From: Burkholderiales bacterium
GTDB lineage: Bacteria > Pseudomonadota > Gammaproteobacteria > Burkholderiales > Burkholderiaceae_C
Assembly (NCBI GenBank): GCA_016191525.1
Contig: JACPOK010000037.1
Coordinates: 1 to 64,000, forward strand
Length of the DNA stretch: 64,000 nucleotides
Direction: 5' to 3'
The notes beneath the pieces are model-generated. The model was not told the DNA's origin and searched no databases. It saw only the letters and a program-made list of their open reading frames with translations. Position numbers and translations under genes: made by a program. This document shows, in pieces, positions 1 through 8,509 of the stretch (position 1 is the first letter of the stretch; the number at the start of each line of letters is the position of its first letter).

Positions 1-221
1 CAGGCGGTATCCGGCAGAGCCGATCTCTGCGGCGGCCGGGATTTCCGGACTGGGGCCGGGCGCGCTTGCGCGCGTCGTGAACTGGCTCGTCGCGGTGTCT
101 GAACGGAGGGGCCTCAGGGCCCGCAGTGAGTTTCGCGACGCCGGTCCCAGTCCGGAAATCCCGGCGAAGTCACCGCGAAGCGGGGACCGCCGAAGTGTGA
201 GGCACTGCCGGATACCGCCTG
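1..221. repeat. Nested inverted repeat, non-coding
   Basis: Two pairs of perfect inverted arms are nested here. Positions 1-17 (CAGGCGGTATCCGGCAG) are the reverse complement of 205-221, and positions 35-54 (GCCGGGATTTCCGGACTGGG) are the reverse complement of 146-165. A short self-complementary run (CGCGCTTGCGCGCG, 61-74) lies near the centre. No convincing reading frame crosses the block. It sits just downstream of the minus-strand mocA-like gene, so it could act as a long structured 3' end or be a degenerate non-autonomous mobile element. The first arm begins at base 1, so the repeat may extend outside the window. The pairing is seen directly; the function is unknown. Confidence 0.7.
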
Positions 222-246
222 CCGCGACGCGAAGCGTTCCGGGAAC

Positions 247-774
247 CTATCCCCCAAGAAGCCGTTCGGCGGCTGCGAGATCGTCCACCGTATCGATGTC
301 GGTCACCGCGCCGGCGTCATTCACTATCAATTCTGTAGCGCCCCACGCACGAACCACGCGGGCTGCGCCCTGTTTTCCCTCTAGAGCCATGAGCTCGGGG
401 CCGCAGGCGGCGGCAAAACCCACGGGGTGGCCGCGGGCGCCGTTGAAGGCGGGCACCACGACGCTGTGGGCCTGCAGCGCCTGGGCCACGGCGAGCAGGG
501 TGGCGGGCTGGACCAGTGGCAGGTCGCCCGGCAGGACAAGCCACCCCGGCGCGTCCGGCACCGCGCGAACACCAGCGGCAATCGAGTCGCCCATGCCTTC
601 GTGGCCGGCGTCTTCAACATGGAAAGGCAGGCCGCTGGCGCGCACCGCGTCCAGCGTCCTTTGCAGCACGGGCCGGCCGCCCAGCAGCGCCTGCAGCTTG
701 GAGCCGGTGCCACCGGAAGCGGCAAAGCGCTCGCCCCGGCCGGAGGCCAGGACGACGACAACGGGGAGGTTCAA
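247..774 (-). CDS. mocA: MocA-like molybdenum cofactor cytidylyltransferase (NTP transferase)
   Basis: 175 residues with a MobA/MocA nucleotidyltransferase fold. A glycine-rich nucleotide loop lies at residues 10-17 (ASGRGERF, with Ser where the family usually has Ala). The metal-binding GDLP is at 83-86 and GHPVGF at 115-120, typical of MocA/CoxC-like enzymes. MocA joins CMP to molybdopterin to give the dinucleotide cofactor used by xanthine-dehydrogenase-family enzymes. It is the last gene of the molybdenum hydroxylase operon; its start overlaps the end of xdhC by 4 bp (ATGA), implying translational coupling. It is slightly shorter than typical MocA (about 190-200 residues). The family call is firm; preference for CTP over GTP is inferred from the neighbours. 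Confidence 0.85.
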   Translation of the reverse strand: MNLPVVVVLASGRGERFAASGGTGSKLQALLGGRPVLQRTLDAVRASGLPFHVEDAGHEGMGDSIAAGVRAVPDAPGWLVLPGDLPLVQPATLLAVAQALQAHSVVVPAFNGARGHPVGFAAACGPELMALEGKQGAARVVRAWGATELIVNDAGAVTDIDTVDDLAAAERLLGG

Positions 775-1763
775 GAAACGGTGCAGCCGGGGGCTGCGGC
801 CGGCGCGTGCACGACAGCGTTCTTCACTTCGACGATCTGCGCCACGATGGACACCGCGATCTCGGCCGGCGTCCGCGCACCTATGCGCAGGCCCACGGGC
901 CCGTGCAGCCGCGCCAGCTCGGCCTCGGTCAGGTCGAAGTGCTCGGCCAGGCGCTTCTTGCGCGTGGCCTGGTTGCGCGAGGACCCCAATGCGCCCACAT
1001 AGAACGCACCCGAGCGCAGGGCTTCCAGCAGCGCCATGTCATCGAGCTTGGGGTCGTGCGTGAGCGCCACGATGGCCGTGTGCGCATCGGCCTTCATCTC
1101 GCGCACCACGTCGTCGGGCATGCCTTCCACCCGCCGCGCCGTGCCCGCCGCCAGCGTGGCCGCGTACTCCTCGCGAGGGTCGCAGACCAGCACTTCAAAA
1201 TCGAGCATCTGCGCCATCTGCGCCACGGCCTGCGAAAGCTGCCCCGCGCCGATCAGCAGCAGCCGCCACTTGGGGCCGAACAGCGTGGTGAGGGTGCCGC
1301 CGTCGAATTGCATGCGGCCGTCGCGGCCCGCTGCCGCCAGCGTGACCACGCCGGTAGCGAGTGTGAGGGTGCGTGCGACCAGTTCATGCCCCGCGGTGCG
1401 AGCCAGTAGTTCCTCCACCCAGGCCACATCGCGCAGCGGCTCCTGCACCAGGCGCAGCGTGCCGCCGCAGGGCAGGCCGAAGCGGGTGGCCTCTTCCTTG
1501 CTGACACCATAGGCGATCATGGACGGCTTGCCGCTGCCCATCTGCTCGTATTCGCCGGCCTTGATGCGGGCGATCAGGTCGTCCTCCACGCAGCCGCCGG
1601 ACACAGACCCGCTGACAACACCGTCATCACGCACGGCCAGCAGCGCACCCGGCGGGCGCGGCGCGCTGCCCCAGGTTTCCACCACCGTGACCAGCGTGAC
1701 GGCATGGCCGGCGCGGCGCCAGGCGAGCGCGTCGCCCAGCACCCGCAGATCGAGACTTTCCAT
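771..1763 (-). CDS. xdhC: XdhC/CoxI family molybdenum hydroxylase maturation protein
   Basis: 330 residues. The N-terminal XdhC/CoxI domain has the hallmark GSVSGGCVE at residues 52-60. The C-terminal half is a Rossmann-type domain with IGAGQLS at 171-177. XdhC-type proteins bind molybdenum cofactor, assist its sulfuration and insert it into xanthine-dehydrogenase-family apoenzymes. It lies 29 bp downstream of the large subunit gene and overlaps the MocA-like gene, so it is probably dedicated to the oxidoreductase encoded upstream. The protein is full length. Confidence 0.9.
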   Translation of the reverse strand: MESLDLRVLGDALAWRRAGHAVTLVTVVETWGSAPRPPGALLAVRDDGVVSGSVSGGCVEDDLIARIKAGEYEQMGSGKPSMIAYGVSKEEATRFGLPCGGTLRLVQEPLRDVAWVEELLARTAGHELVARTLTLATGVVTLAAAGRDGRMQFDGGTLTTLFGPKWRLLLIGAGQLSQAVAQMAQMLDFEVLVCDPREEYAATLAAGTARRVEGMPDDVVREMKADAHTAIVALTHDPKLDDMALLEALRSGAFYVGALGSSRNQATRKKRLAEHFDLTEAELARLHGPVGLRIGARTPAEIAVSIVAQIVEVKNAVVHAPAAAPGCTVS

Positions 1764-1792
1764 GCGGTCGATTCTGGCTGAAACAGCCGGTT

Positions 1793-3946
1793 TCAGGCGG
1801 CCTTGATCGCGTCGGCCGTCAGGGGCAGCTGGCGCACCCGTTTTCCGGTTAGCGTGGCCACCGCGTTGGCAATCGCCGGCACCACTACAGCCGTGGCGGG
1901 CTCGCCGATGCCGCCCGGCTTTTCGGTGCTGTTGACCAGAACGATGTCGATGGCCGGGGCCTCGTTCATGCGCACCACCGGGAACTGGTGGAAGTTGGTC
2001 TGCTGCACCCGGCCGTTGACCAGCGTGATGTCCTGCATGAGTGCGGCGCCCATGCCGAACGAGATGCTGGACTGGATCTGCGCTTCCACCGTGTCCGGGT
2101 TCACCATGCGGCCCAGGTCGGCCGCCACGGTGACGCGGTGCACCTTGACGCTGCCGTCCGGGTTCATGCTGACCTCGGCCACCTGGGCCATGTAGGTGTC
2201 ATAGCCTTCCATCAGCGCGATGCCGCGTGCGCGGCCTGCCGGCAGCGGCGTGCCCCAGCCCGACTTCTCGGCCGCGAGCTTCAGCACATTGGCAAAGCGC
2301 GGCTGGCCGGCCAGCATCGACATGCGGTAGGCATACGGGTCCGCGCCCGCGGCCTTGGCCAGCTCATCGACAAAGCTTTCGTTGGCGAAGGCGTTGAGCA
2401 TGTGGCTGACCGAGCGCCAGTAGCCCACGCGCAGGCCTGCGTCGTGCTTGACGATGTCGTGCTTGATGGCGGGAATCTCGTAGGCCGCCAGCGCCGCCTC
2501 GGTCATCAGCGGATCCTGGATTTCGCCCGGCAGGCCGAACACGCGGCCGGTAATGGACTGCGAGGTCATGCGGAAGGTCATGGCCGTGGGCTTGCCGTCG
2601 GCGCCCAGCGCCGCGGCCACGTTGTGGACCGACTGCGGGCGGTAGAAGTCGTGCGTCATGTCGTCCTCGCGCGACCAGACCAGCTTCACCGGCTTGTTGA
2701 TCGCCTTGGAGATCTGCGCTGCCTGGACGATGAAGTCCAGGTCGATGCGCCGGCCGAAGCCGCCGCCCAGGAAGGTGGTTTCCACCGACACGTCTTCCGG
2801 CTTCATGCCGATGGCCTTGGCCACCGTGCCCTGGGCGCCGTCCTGCCACTGGGTCGGGCCGATCAGGCGCATCTTGCCGCCGTTGTAGTGGGCCGTGAAG
2901 TTCATCGGCTCCAGCGGCGAATGCGACAGCAGCTGGCTCACGTACTCGGCGCGCACCACGCGCCCGGGTGCGGCCGCGGCGATCACCGCATCAGCATCAC
3001 CCACGGCCTTGATCGGCAGCGGCTTGCCCGTCTTGGCCGCGGCGCGTATGCCTGCCAGCATGGAAGCATTGTTGAGCGTGGCGCCGGCGCCCTCGTCCCA
3101 GACGATGTCCAGCGTCTTGCGGGCCACGTTGGCGCGCCACCAGCTGTCGGCCACCACGGCGATGCCGTCGGGGATCTGCACGACGGCCACCACGCCGGGC
3201 ATCACGCGGGCCTTCTCGGCGTTGAAGCTCTTGACGGTGCCGCCGATCACGGGGCACTGTTCCAGTGCGGCATAGACCATGCCAGGCAGCTTGACGTCGA
3301 TGCCGAATTCAGCCGTGCCATTGACCTTGGCGGGCGTGTCCAGCCGCGGCGTGCGCTTGCCGACGATGCGGAAGTCCTTGGGGTCCTTGATGGCGACCTT
3401 CTCCGGCACCGGCAGCTTCGAAGCCGCTTCGGCTAACTCGCCATAAGTGGCCTTCATGCCGCGCGGGCCCATCACCATGCCGTCGGAGGCGGTGAGCTCG
3501 CCCACCGGCACATTCCACTTGGCGGCGGCGGCGCTGACCAGCATCTCGCGCACCTGGGCGCCGGCCACGCGCAGCTTTTCCCAGCCGTCGCGCACGGAGG
3601 TGGAGCCGCCCGTGAGCTGCGGGCCGCCCAGCAGCGGGTTGCCGTAGATCTTGGCGTTGGGCGGCGCCATGGCCACCTTGATCTTGCGGATGTCGACGTT
3701 CAGCTCCTCGGCGATCAGCATCGGCATGGAGGTGTAGACGCCCTGCCCCATCTCGGAACGCGCCGAGATCAGGGTGATGGTGTTGTCGTCGCTGATGTGC
3801 ACCCAGGCATTGGGCGTATACAGCAGGCCGGCGGCATCGGCGGTCTTGAGCAGGCCCGGCAGCGCCACGCCCATCAGCAGGCCGCCGGCGCCGAGAGCTG
3901 TGATCTTGACGAAATCGCGGCGCGAAGTCTGTGCAACGGTATTCAT
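1793..3946 (-). CDS. iorB: Molybdopterin-binding large subunit, isoquinoline 1-oxidoreductase beta type (aldehyde/N-heterocycle hydroxylase)
   Basis: 717 residues, the usual length for IorB-type single-chain molybdopterin subunits that pair with a small 2Fe-2S subunit and have no FAD subunit. The N-terminus carries a twin-arginine signal (SRRDFVKITALGAGG), so the folded, cofactor-loaded complex is expected to be exported. The body has the two molybdopterin-domain halves of the xanthine dehydrogenase family, including GGGFGRR near residue 395 and GGIGEP near residue 677. The family oxidises aldehydes or hydroxylates N-heterocycles; the substrate cannot be read from sequence. It is 36 bp downstream of the 2Fe-2S subunit gene and followed by xdhC and mocA. 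It could equally be called a periplasmic aldehyde oxidoreductase. Confidence 0.88.
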   Translation of the reverse strand: MNTVAQTSRRDFVKITALGAGGLLMGVALPGLLKTADAAGLLYTPNAWVHISDDNTITLISARSEMGQGVYTSMPMLIAEELNVDIRKIKVAMAPPNAKIYGNPLLGGPQLTGGSTSVRDGWEKLRVAGAQVREMLVSAAAAKWNVPVGELTASDGMVMGPRGMKATYGELAEAASKLPVPEKVAIKDPKDFRIVGKRTPRLDTPAKVNGTAEFGIDVKLPGMVYAALEQCPVIGGTVKSFNAEKARVMPGVVAVVQIPDGIAVVADSWWRANVARKTLDIVWDEGAGATLNNASMLAGIRAAAKTGKPLPIKAVGDADAVIAAAAPGRVVRAEYVSQLLSHSPLEPMNFTAHYNGGKMRLIGPTQWQDGAQGTVAKAIGMKPEDVSVETTFLGGGFGRRIDLDFIVQAAQISKAINKPVKLVWSREDDMTHDFYRPQSVHNVAAALGADGKPTAMTFRMTSQSITGRVFGLPGEIQDPLMTEAALAAYEIPAIKHDIVKHDAGLRVGYWRSVSHMLNAFANESFVDELAKAAGADPYAYRMSMLAGQPRFANVLKLAAEKSGWGTPLPAGRARGIALMEGYDTYMAQVAEVSMNPDGSVKVHRVTVAADLGRMVNPDTVEAQIQSSISFGMGAALMQDITLVNGRVQQTNFHQFPVVRMNEAPAIDIVLVNSTEKPGGIGEPATAVVVPAIANAVATLTGKRVRQLPLTADAIKAA

Positions 3947-3962
3947 GATGTTGTTCCGATCA

Positions 3963-3981
3963 TCCTGAGCTTGTCGAAGGG
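3963..3981. repeat. Short CCTGAGCTTGTCGAAGG-type dispersed repeat
   Basis: The gap between the two oxidoreductase subunit genes contains TCCTGAGCTTGTCGAAGGG, directly abutting the TAA stop of the upstream gene. From general knowledge, close matches to CTTCGACAAGCTCAGGA occur many times in intergenic regions of many proteobacterial genomes, often as half of a hairpin. Only a single arm is visible here. Its role, such as a mRNA stability or processing site, is not established. Confidence 0.5.
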
Positions 3982-3982
3982 C

Positions 3983-4447
3983 TTAAGCGCGCATGGACGC
4001 GGCGGCGTCCTTGATGGCCGCGCGCACGCGGGGGTAGGTGCAGCAGCGGCAGATGTTCCCGCTCATGGCGGCGTCGATCTCCGCGTCGCTCGGGTTCTTG
4101 TTGGTCGCCAGCAGGGCGGCGGCGCTCATCAGCTGGCCGGACTGGCAGTAGCCGCATTGCGGCACGTCGTGCTTGATCCACGCCACCTGCAGCGGGTGCG
4201 TGTTCTTCGTTCCGGAAAGGCTTTCCACCGTGGCCACCTTGCGGCCCGACACGGCCGACAGCGGCGTCTGGCAGGAGCGCACCGGCTGGCCGTCCAGGTG
4301 CACGGTGCAGGCGCCGCACAGAGCCATGCCGCAGCCGAATTTGGTGCCCGTCAGGCCCAGTTCATCACGCACCACCCACAGCAAGGGCGTATCGGGCTCG
4401 GCCTCGGCCGTCACGAACTTTCCGTTCAGGTTGAAGTTCACACTCAT
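3983..4447 (-). CDS. iorA: (2Fe-2S)-binding small subunit of molybdenum hydroxylase
   Basis: 154 residues, standard for the two-cluster iron-sulfur subunit of the xanthine dehydrogenase family. The plant-ferredoxin-like cluster ligands are C39, C44, C47 and C59 (CGMALCGAC then SC). The second cluster uses C98, C101 (CGYCQSG), C133 and C135 (NICRCC). It passes electrons from the molybdenum subunit to an acceptor, likely a cytochrome c in FAD-less enzymes. The gene is first in the operon and has a strong ribosome site (AAGGAGAC, 8 bp before ATG). It carries no signal of its own, so export would be by hitch-hiking with the Tat-bearing large subunit. Confidence 0.92.
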   Translation of the reverse strand: MSVNFNLNGKFVTAEAEPDTPLLWVVRDELGLTGTKFGCGMALCGACTVHLDGQPVRSCQTPLSAVSGRKVATVESLSGTKNTHPLQVAWIKHDVPQCGYCQSGQLMSAAALLATNKNPSDAEIDAAMSGNICRCCTYPRVRAAIKDAAASMRA

Positions 4448-4603
4448 GGCTAGTCTCCTTGTTGGGTTTGGCTCTGCAGCGCAGACTATTCCGTTGATGG
4501 GAAATGTTGATAGTGTTAACCCTCAAAGCCCCCAGCCATTCGCAATTTGATACACCGGCGTTCGCCCGGCGAACCGCGGCAGCGCCTGCCTATACTGGAA
4601 CCA

Positions 4604-5239
4604 ATGAAAGACATCGCCCAACTTCGCAAGAGCTATGAGCGGGCCGAGCTGAGCGAGGACGCGTCCGACGCCAGCCCGCTGAACCAGTTCGGCCGCTGGC
4701 TGGACGAGGCGATCAAGTCCGAAGTGCCCGAGCCGAACGCCATGACGCTGGCCACCGTGGCCGCCAACCTGCGCCCCAGCACGCGCGTGGTGCTGATCAA
4801 GGGTTACGACGAGGGCGGCATCGTCTTCTATACCAACTACGAAAGCCGCAAGGGCGTCGAGATGGCGGGCAACCCCTGGGCCGCCCTGCAATTCCACTGG
4901 GTGGAACTGGAGCGGGTGGTGCGCATCGAAGGCCGCATCGAAAAAACCAGTGCGCAGGAGAGCGACGCCTACTTCGCCAGCCGCCCGCTGGATTCGCGCA
5001 TCGGCGCCTGGGCCAGCCCGCAAAGCCAGGTCATCCCCGGCCGCGCCGTGCTGGTGGCCAACGCGGCGAAATACGGCGCGCAATTCATGCTCAACCCGCC
5101 GCGCCCGCCGCACTGGGGCGGCTACCGGCTTGTGCCAGACCAGTGGCAGTTCTGGCAGGGCCGCAAGAGCCGCCTGCACGACCGCCTGCGCTATACGCTG
5201 CAGGCCGGCGGCTGGGTGCGGGAACGCCTTGCCCCGTGA
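4604..5239 (+). CDS. pdxH: Pyridoxamine/pyridoxine 5'-phosphate oxidase
   Basis: 211 residues from ATG at 4604; a longer in-frame start at 4547 adds residues absent from the family. It oxidises pyridoxine or pyridoxamine 5'-phosphate to pyridoxal 5'-phosphate with FMN. Recognisable segments are the start [12 protein letters not shown], the FMN-binding stretch around [15 protein letters not shown], the [15 protein letters not shown] motif and the conserved C-terminal end [25 protein letters not shown] at 4591-4596 lies only 8 bp before the ATG, so a transcript from it would be nearly leaderless; no good -35 accompanies it. The radical SAM gene follows after 12 bp. Confidence 0.95.
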   Translation: MKDIAQLRKSYERAELSEDASDASPLNQFGRWLDEAIKSEVPEPNAMTLATVAANLRPSTRVVLIKGYDEGGIVFYTNYESRKGVEMAGNPWAALQFHWVELERVVRIEGRIEKTSAQESDAYFASRPLDSRIGAWASPQSQVIPGRAVLVANAAKYGAQFMLNPPRPPHWGGYRLVPDQWQFWQGRKSRLHDRLRYTLQAGGWVRERLAP

Positions 5240-5251
5240 GGAAGCGCGGCG

Positions 5252-6148
5252 ATGCTGGTTGACCGCATCACCCCCACCCGCATCCGGCTGGAGGCCAGCT
5301 CGGCCTGCCAGCTGCGCTGTCCCTCCTGCCCCACCACCACCGGTGACGCGGCGGCCGTCGTCGGCAAGGGCTGGCTGAAGTTCGGGGACTTCAGGCAACT
5401 GCTGGATGCCAACCCGCAGCTGCGCGAGATCGAGCTGTCCAACTATGGCGAGATCTTCGTCAACCCCGAGCTCGAAGCCATCCTGGAATATGCCCATGCG
5501 CGCGGCGTGGCGCTGTTCTGCGACAACGGCGCCAACCTGAACGACGTGAGCGATGCTGTCCTGCAGGCCCTGGTGAAGTACGGGCTGCGCAGCATGCTGT
5601 GCTCCATCGACGGCGCCAGCCAGGCCGTGTACGAGAGCTACCGGGTGCGCGGCACGCTGGCCACCGTGCTGGCCAACATCCGGCGCATCAACGCGCTGAA
5701 GCAACTGAACGGCTCGCCGTATCCCGCGCTGGCCTGGCAGTTCATCGTCTTCCCCCACAACGAGCACGAGTTGCCCGCGGCGCGCGCCATGGCGGCGGAA
5801 CTGGGGATGGAGTTTCGCGCCAAGCTGCGCTGGGACCGCGATGTCCGCGAGCAATACCGCGAGCAGCACGGCGTGGACTACATGGCCGGCATCTGCACCC
5901 AACTGTGGCTGGAACCGCAGGTCAACTGGGACGGCAAGGTGCTGGGCTGCTGCCGCAACTTCTGGGGCGAGTTCGGCGGCAACGCTTTTGGCGATGGCCT
6001 GGAGGCCGCCGTCAACGGGGAGAAGATGCGCTATGCGCGCCGCATGCTGCAGGGCGCCGAGCCGGCGCGGGCGGACATTCCCTGCACCACCTGCGACCTG
6101 TACCGCCACCGCCAGCAGCGGCAGTACTGGATCAAAGTCACGGGCTGA
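5252..6148 (+). CDS. Radical SAM protein with SPASM-like C-terminus
   Basis: 298 residues. The SAM-binding [4Fe-4S] motif is C19-x3-C23-x2-C26 (CQLRCPSC). The core continues with a barrel containing ELSNYGE and CSIDGA. The C-terminus has extra cysteines (GCCRNFWGEFGGN and CTTCDLYRH) consistent with a SPASM-type auxiliary cluster. Such proteins modify peptides or small molecules, but no precursor peptide is visible beside it. It is probably cotranscribed with pdxH (12 bp gap). It ends in an 11-bp convergent overlap with the lipoprotein gene. The substrate is unknown. Confidence 0.85.
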   Translation: MLVDRITPTRIRLEASSACQLRCPSCPTTTGDAAAVVGKGWLKFGDFRQLLDANPQLREIELSNYGEIFVNPELEAILEYAHARGVALFCDNGANLNDVSDAVLQALVKYGLRSMLCSIDGASQAVYESYRVRGTLATVLANIRRINALKQLNGSPYPALAWQFIVFPHNEHELPAARAMAAELGMEFRAKLRWDRDVREQYREQHGVDYMAGICTQLWLEPQVNWDGKVLGCCRNFWGEFGGNAFGDGLEAAVNGEKMRYARRMLQGAEPARADIPCTTCDLYRHRQQRQYWIKVTG

Positions 6149-7028
6149 CCAGGTAGCGCTGGTACAGGCGTTTGGTGTCGGCGTCGAACTTCGCGCCGAT
6201 GGACTGCGCGTCGAGCTCCGACGCGAACTGCCAGCCGAAAAACAGCACGCCGTCGTAGGCCTGCGCGTAACCCAGCTCCTCACCGATGAAGGCACGGAAC
6301 GTCGCCAGATCCCACGACGGCAGGCGGAACGCCTGGGCGATGTACCAGGTCTCCACGCGCGGGTTGGCGGCCTTGGCCAGCGCCGGGAAATCCCGCGACC
6401 AGGCGTGCAGCGCCGGTACGGTGGCTGGATCCCCCAGCCAGTAGGCATCGGTGCCCACCCAGTCCACCAGCGCGATTGCCTTGCGGATGAAGGCCACCGT
6501 GTTGGGCCGCCCGAACGAAGAGTACGGCGTGGCCGTGACGCCCACCGACGCCAGGGGAATGTATTTGCGCACCAGCGCCACGGCCTGCGCCAGCGCGTCC
6601 AGCTGGCGCTGCAGCACCGGCGTGCTGTCGTCCTGGTCGGGCGGGTTCCAGTAGACCTCGTCGGCCACCAGCACGCGGATGCCCGGCACCAGCAGTGCGC
6701 GGTTGTCGCTCGCGTACTGGGCGAGCTGCTGCTCCACGTTGGGCGCCAGCCGGCCCTGCAGCCGGTCGCCGGCTACCGCGCCGCGGGTCATGAACAGCAG
6801 GTCCAGGATGTTTTGCTTGCCGGCAGCCTGGATCGCGCTGGATGTGGGCAGGTTGCCCGCGTAGCCAAAGCCCGACCGGATTTCGGCGGTGCCGATCTCA
6901 GACGGTGTGCTGAAAATCTCGCCCACCATTTGCGCTGTCGCGGGGGGCGCCGGCGTTGCACCGCCCCCTCCCCCGCCGCCACAGGCGACAAGAAAGGAAA
7001 CCAGCAGCGCGGTGGCAAGGGCTCTCAT
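6138..7028 (-). CDS. Putative lipoprotein of unknown function
   Basis: 296 residues with a lipoprotein signal (FLVAC followed by a run of glycines), so it is probably lipid-anchored at an outer-membrane or periplasmic site. The mature part has features suggesting a (beta/alpha)8 barrel, including GVTATPYSSF, WVGTDAYW and GVLFFGWQF, reminiscent of glycoside-hydrolase-like folds, but I cannot name a family. No catalytic pair is clear. It stands alone between a convergent radical SAM gene and the AEC transporter gene on the same strand, 60 bp away. Confidence 0.6.
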   Translation of the reverse strand: MRALATALLVSFLVACGGGGGGGATPAPPATAQMVGEIFSTPSEIGTAEIRSGFGYAGNLPTSSAIQAAGKQNILDLLFMTRGAVAGDRLQGRLAPNVEQQLAQYASDNRALLVPGIRVLVADEVYWNPPDQDDSTPVLQRQLDALAQAVALVRKYIPLASVGVTATPYSSFGRPNTVAFIRKAIALVDWVGTDAYWLGDPATVPALHAWSRDFPALAKAANPRVETWYIAQAFRLPSWDLATFRAFIGEELGYAQAYDGVLFFGWQFASELDAQSIGAKFDADTKRLYQRYLVSP

Positions 7029-7088
7029 TCGCCCACCTTAGGCCTGTTCGCGGCCTGCGGCTGTAGGCCGCCGCCGCAACCCATGCAT

Positions 7089-8033
7089 TCACAGCCGCTG
7101 GACCAGCGCCAGCACGAGGGAAAGCGTGACCAGCGCCGCCACGGTGGACAGCGCGACACTGGCCGGCACCAGCTCCTCGGCCACCTTGTAGCGCTGCGAA
7201 AACAAGAAGACATTGGCGCCGATGGGCAGTGCGGCCGTGACCACCATCACCGCCAGCGGCAGGCCCGACAGCCCCAGCGCCCAGCCGGCCGTGGCCACCA
7301 GCGCCGGATGCGCCAGGTTCTTCACCGCCGACAGCGCGAGCGCGCCGCGCAGCTGGCCGCCGATGTGCGTCTGCGCCACCGTCACGCCGACCAGCAGCAG
7401 CGCCATCGGCGCCAGGCCGCTGGCCAGGAGCTGCAACGGCGTGTCCAGCAGCGGCGGAATCGCCAGGCCGGTCTGCGCGAACAGCATGCCGGCAATGATG
7501 GGCAGAGGGATGGGGTGGATCACCGAGTTGCGCAACGCCATGAACACGGTGCGCGCCATGGAGCGGCGCGGCCCGCCGGCGGCGCCTTCCTCGCGCGCGA
7601 CGGCCAGTTCCAGCACCAGCGTCGCGCTGGTCAGCAGCAGCACCGTGTGCACGGTGTACAGCGTGAACAGCGTCACCAGCCCGGCCTCGCCGAAAGCCAG
7701 GCTGACAAATGGGATGCCGATCATCACCGTGTTGCCGAAGGTCGCGGCCAGTGCCAGCACGGCCGAGCGGCGGTTGAACCCGCACACCAGCAGCGTCGCG
7801 GCGAACAGCGCGATGACGCCGATGAAGTAGGCCGCCACGGGCGTGAAGTCCAGGTGCGCCAGCTGCACCTTGCTCATCGTGCGGAACAGCAGCGCCGGCG
7901 TGAGCAGCAGGAACACCAGGTTGGACAGTTCCTTCACGGCCGTCCCGCTGACCCAGCGCATGCGGCCCGCCAGGAAGCCCAGGGCGATGAGGATGACCAC
8001 GGGCGCAAGGGATGAGACGACGGGGCTTTGCAT
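7089..8033 (-). CDS. AEC family transporter (auxin efflux carrier-like permease)
   Basis: 314 residues with about ten hydrophobic segments in the 5+5 arrangement of AEC/MdcF-type permeases (N-terminal SSLAPVVILIALGFLAGRMRWV, then FGNTVMIGIPF in the first repeat and ALPIGANVFLFSQRY in the second). These inner-membrane carriers move organic acids such as malonate or malate; the substrate here is unknown. The ATG at 8033 is chosen because upstream residues (frame open to 8219) overlap the divergent gene and are not membrane-like. Only 40 bp separate the two divergent starts. Confidence 0.85.
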   Translation of the reverse strand: MQSPVVSSLAPVVILIALGFLAGRMRWVSGTAVKELSNLVFLLLTPALLFRTMSKVQLAHLDFTPVAAYFIGVIALFAATLLVCGFNRRSAVLALAATFGNTVMIGIPFVSLAFGEAGLVTLFTLYTVHTVLLLTSATLVLELAVAREEGAAGGPRRSMARTVFMALRNSVIHPIPLPIIAGMLFAQTGLAIPPLLDTPLQLLASGLAPMALLLVGVTVAQTHIGGQLRGALALSAVKNLAHPALVATAGWALGLSGLPLAVMVVTAALPIGANVFLFSQRYKVAEELVPASVALSTVAALVTLSLVLALVQRL

Positions 8034-8073
8034 GCCCCACAAGGATACCTGCGCCGGTGCTAGCATCCTCGCC

Positions 8074-8430
8074 ATGCAAGCCGTCTCCATCCACATCGTC
8101 GATATCGCCAATGGCCGCGTCGCGGCGGGAATGACCGTGGAGATCTGGCGCATCGAGGGCGATGCCGCCAGCCACGTGGTCACGGGCACGGTGGGCGCGA
8201 ACGGCGTGGTGGACGGCATCGCGGAGCGCGAAAGCCTGTTCGAGGTGGGCGGCTACGAGCTGCGCCTGCATGTGGCCGACTACTACCGCAAGCTGGGCAC
8301 CGAGCTGCCCGAGCCGGCCTTCATCGAACTGGCGCTGTTCCGCTTCGCGCTGGCAGACCTGTCGCAGCACTACCACCTGCCGGTCAAGCTCACCGCGTGG
8401 GGCCTGTCGTGCTTCCGCGGCGGCGCCTGA
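8074..8430 (+). CDS. Transthyretin-like protein related to 5-hydroxyisourate hydrolase, diverged active site
   Basis: 118 residues, the length of HIU hydrolase. The N-terminal SIHIVDIANGRVAAGM matches the family's first strand and keeps the catalytic His (H7), and HYHLP near residue 99-103 keeps the second His. However, the segment that normally carries the catalytic Arg (T-x-x-DGR) reads VGANGVVDG, and the C-terminal signature YRGS reads FRGG. HIU hydrolase acts in urate degradation, but no urate oxidase or OHCU decarboxylase gene is near. It may have altered substrate use or be a transthyretin-fold relative. Start 8074 is chosen because it gives the family N-terminus. Confidence 0.75.
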   Translation: MQAVSIHIVDIANGRVAAGMTVEIWRIEGDAASHVVTGTVGANGVVDGIAERESLFEVGGYELRLHVADYYRKLGTELPEPAFIELALFRFALADLSQHYHLPVKLTAWGLSCFRGGA

Positions 8431-8440
8431 AGCGGCGGTT

Positions 8441-8482
8441 GCTCACTTTTTTATAGCGGACCACGCACAACTGGTGCGCGTT
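8441..8482 (-). repeat. 42-bp interspersed element, copy 1 (intergenic, degenerate)
   Basis: The 17-nt unit GCTCACTTTTTTATAGC (8441-8457) followed by a 25-nt GC-rich arm ending near GTGCGCGTT matches the layout of the other five copies in this window but is the most degenerate. It lies between the convergent HIU-hydrolase-like and TonB receptor genes. A second AT-rich piece (GAAAAATAGC, about 8500-8509) follows. Confidence 0.5.
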
Positions 8483-8509
8483 GCAGGCCTTTTTCCCTCT
8501 GAAAAATAG

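Noticed and set aside
1988..3436. 482-codon plus-strand open frame inside the molybdopterin subunit gene
   Set aside because: Antisense shadow with biased composition; no known domain; the minus-strand protein is clear.
4523..8015. Long open frames (641 and 724 codons) opposite or across pdxH, the radical SAM, the lipoprotein and AEC genes
   Set aside because: They cross several real genes, and the translation is repetitive Arg/Gln/His with no domains.
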